Shown here: one piece after another, positions 5,088-6,064 of the stretch
Position numbering within the stretch: the stretch's first letter is position 1
Layout: every line of letters begins with the position of its first letter
Source of the DNA: Rhodobacterales bacterium
Lineage (GTDB): Bacteria > Pseudomonadota > Alphaproteobacteria > Rhodobacterales > Rhodobacteraceae
Length of the DNA: 6,064 bases
Assembly: GCA_025357355.1 (NCBI GenBank)
Contig: JANXPK010000546.1
Span: 1 to 6,064, forward strand
Reading direction: 5' to 3'
Notes under the pieces: generated by a model
Told to the model about the DNA's origin: nothing
What the model saw: the letters and a program-made list of their open reading frames with translations, nothing else
Databases searched by the model: none
Made by a program: the position numbers and the translations under genes

Positions 5088-6029
5088 TCACGGATCAATC
5101 AGCGCCGCTGTGTCGCTGGCCGCCGCCTGCGCTTCTGCCAGTTGCCCGGCGGCCCGCGCCGCCCGCGCTCGCACCTGTTGCCGCCACAACGTGAACAGCC
5201 CCGCCGCCACCACCACGGCAGCGCCAAGGAACACATTGGCCCGCAATTCCTCACCATACAGGAACACCCCGAATCCGGCTATGAACACCAGTTGCAGATA
5301 GGTCAGGGGCTGCAACGCCGAAGCTTCGGCCAGATCATAGGCCCGGATCAACAGGAAATGGCCGGTGACAGAAGTGCAGCACAGCGCCAGCATCCAGAAC
5401 CAGTCGCCCGCCGTCATCGGCTGCCAGACCCACAGCCCCGGCAGCGTGATGGCAACCGCCCCCGCCAGACCGGTCCACAGAAAGCTGACCGCCGCGCTGT
5501 CCTGCCGCGAGACATAGCGCGTTGTCAGCACATAGATCGACCACAACCCCGCCGCCGCCAGCGGCAGCAGCGACAGGGGCGTGAACACCGTGGTGTCCGG
5601 CCGCAAGATGATCAGCACGCCAACCCCGCCGACCCCGATCGCCACCCAGCGCCTCCAGCCGACCTTTTCCCCCAGAATCGGGCCGGACAGGGCGGCAATG
5701 ATCAAGGGGCCGCACACCATGACGGCATGGGTCTGGATCAGCCCCAACTCGGCAAAGGCATAGCCTGACAGGCAGATCTGCACCACAACCAGGGCCCCGC
5801 GCAGGCTCTGCAACACCGGATGGCGGGTGGCGATCGCCGCCCTGATCCCGCCCGCCCGCCGCGCCGAAATCACAATGGCCGCCGCCCCAAAGAACCAGAA
5901 CCGCAGCATCACCACCATGGCAACCGGATAATGCCCGGTCAGATGCTTGGTGATGCCGTCCTGCGACGAAAAGATCATCGTCGTCAACACCATCAACAAC
6001 AATCCGCGCCGCGTGTTCTGCTCGGTCAT
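5088..6029 (-). CDS. EamA/DMT-family inner-membrane transporter
   Basis: A 313-residue, 10-TMS drug/metabolite transporter with two EamA repeats. Hydrophobic segments lie at about 9-24, 34-55, 75-95, 101-119, 126-143, 150-169, 180-198, 210-229, 241-259 and 264-282. Signatures include FSSQDGITKHL in TM1, HAVMVCGPLIIAALSGPILGEKVGWRRW closing repeat 1 with the usual GE-x-GW-RW pattern, and ALQPLTYLQLVFIAGFGVFLYGE in repeat 2. The C-terminal 30 residues are Ala-rich, charged and probably cytoplasmic. The substrate is unknown; some alphaproteobacterial relatives import S-adenosylmethionine, but nothing here proves that. The ATG at 6029 directly precedes TM1, and only a weak AGG lies upstream. It precedes the mbfA-type gene by 94 bp on the same strand. 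Confidence 0.93.
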   Translation of the reverse strand: MTEQNTRRGLLLMVLTTMIFSSQDGITKHLTGHYPVAMVVMLRFWFFGAAAIVISARRAGGIRAAIATRHPVLQSLRGALVVVQICLSGYAFAELGLIQTHAVMVCGPLIIAALSGPILGEKVGWRRWVAIGVGGVGVLIILRPDTTVFTPLSLLPLAAAGLWSIYVLTTRYVSRQDSAAVSFLWTGLAGAVAITLPGLWVWQPMTAGDWFWMLALCCTSVTGHFLLIRAYDLAEASALQPLTYLQLVFIAGFGVFLYGEELRANVFLGAAVVVAAGLFTLWRQQVRARAARAAGQLAEAQAAASDTAALIDP

Positions 6030-6064
6030 GCCACAGCCTGCCTGTGCTGATGCAGCAGTGCGTA

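Noticed and set aside
4923..5768. Plus-strand open frame of 281 codons
   Set aside because: It is Arg/Gln/Pro-rich antisense to the second EamA gene, with no domain signature.
6030..6064. Short TGCTG-ATG-CAGCA hairpin upstream of the right-hand EamA gene
   Set aside because: The stem is only five base pairs, at the window edge, with no further support as a regulatory element.

Overview
The window is GC-rich and gene-dense. Its protein set (MbfA-type ferritin/VIT iron exporter, S-formylglutathione hydrolase, UPF0178, two EamA-family transporters) and its long GC-biased codons point to an alphaproteobacterium, most likely of the Rhodobacteraceae/Roseobacter group. That placement is inferred from protein style and recall of the families, not from a marker gene. 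Nearly everything is on the minus strand. The only convincing plus-strand gene is a small one near 1.7 kb. There is no rRNA, tRNA, CRISPR array, phage gene or transposase gene.

Layout, read in the direction of transcription (right to left). (1) 6029-5088 is an EamA/DMT membrane transporter. (2) 4993-4016 is a membrane-bound ferritin fused to a VIT1/CCC1 domain (MbfA type, iron export). Its stop codon overlaps the start of (3), 4016-3330, a flavin nitroreductase-fold protein. That protein carries the full substrate-binding signature of iodotyrosine deiodinase (Glu94, Tyr98, Lys119, plus Thr176 at the flavin N5 position). (4) A GC hairpin separates it from S-formylglutathione hydrolase (3258-2428), which is joined by an ATGA overlap to (5) a UPF0178/YaiI protein (2431-1991). 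(6) A plus-strand gene at 1668-1871 encodes a 67-residue protein with an H-x2-H-x3-C-x-C motif. (7) A 95-bp fold-back repeat element lies in the intergenic region at 1463-1557. (8) A second EamA transporter (1400-456) is followed after 13 bp by a HAD-family phosphatase-like gene that runs off the left edge.

Functionally these are mostly housekeeping and accessory metabolic modules: iron efflux with a reductive dehalogenase-like flavoprotein, glutathione-dependent formaldehyde oxidation (second step only), and metabolite export or import. I see no defence island or multi-gene novel system. The items most worth a second look are the deiodinase-like enzyme and its coupling to the iron exporter, the fold-back repeat element with its internal 25-bp tandem duplication, and the small His/Cys protein.
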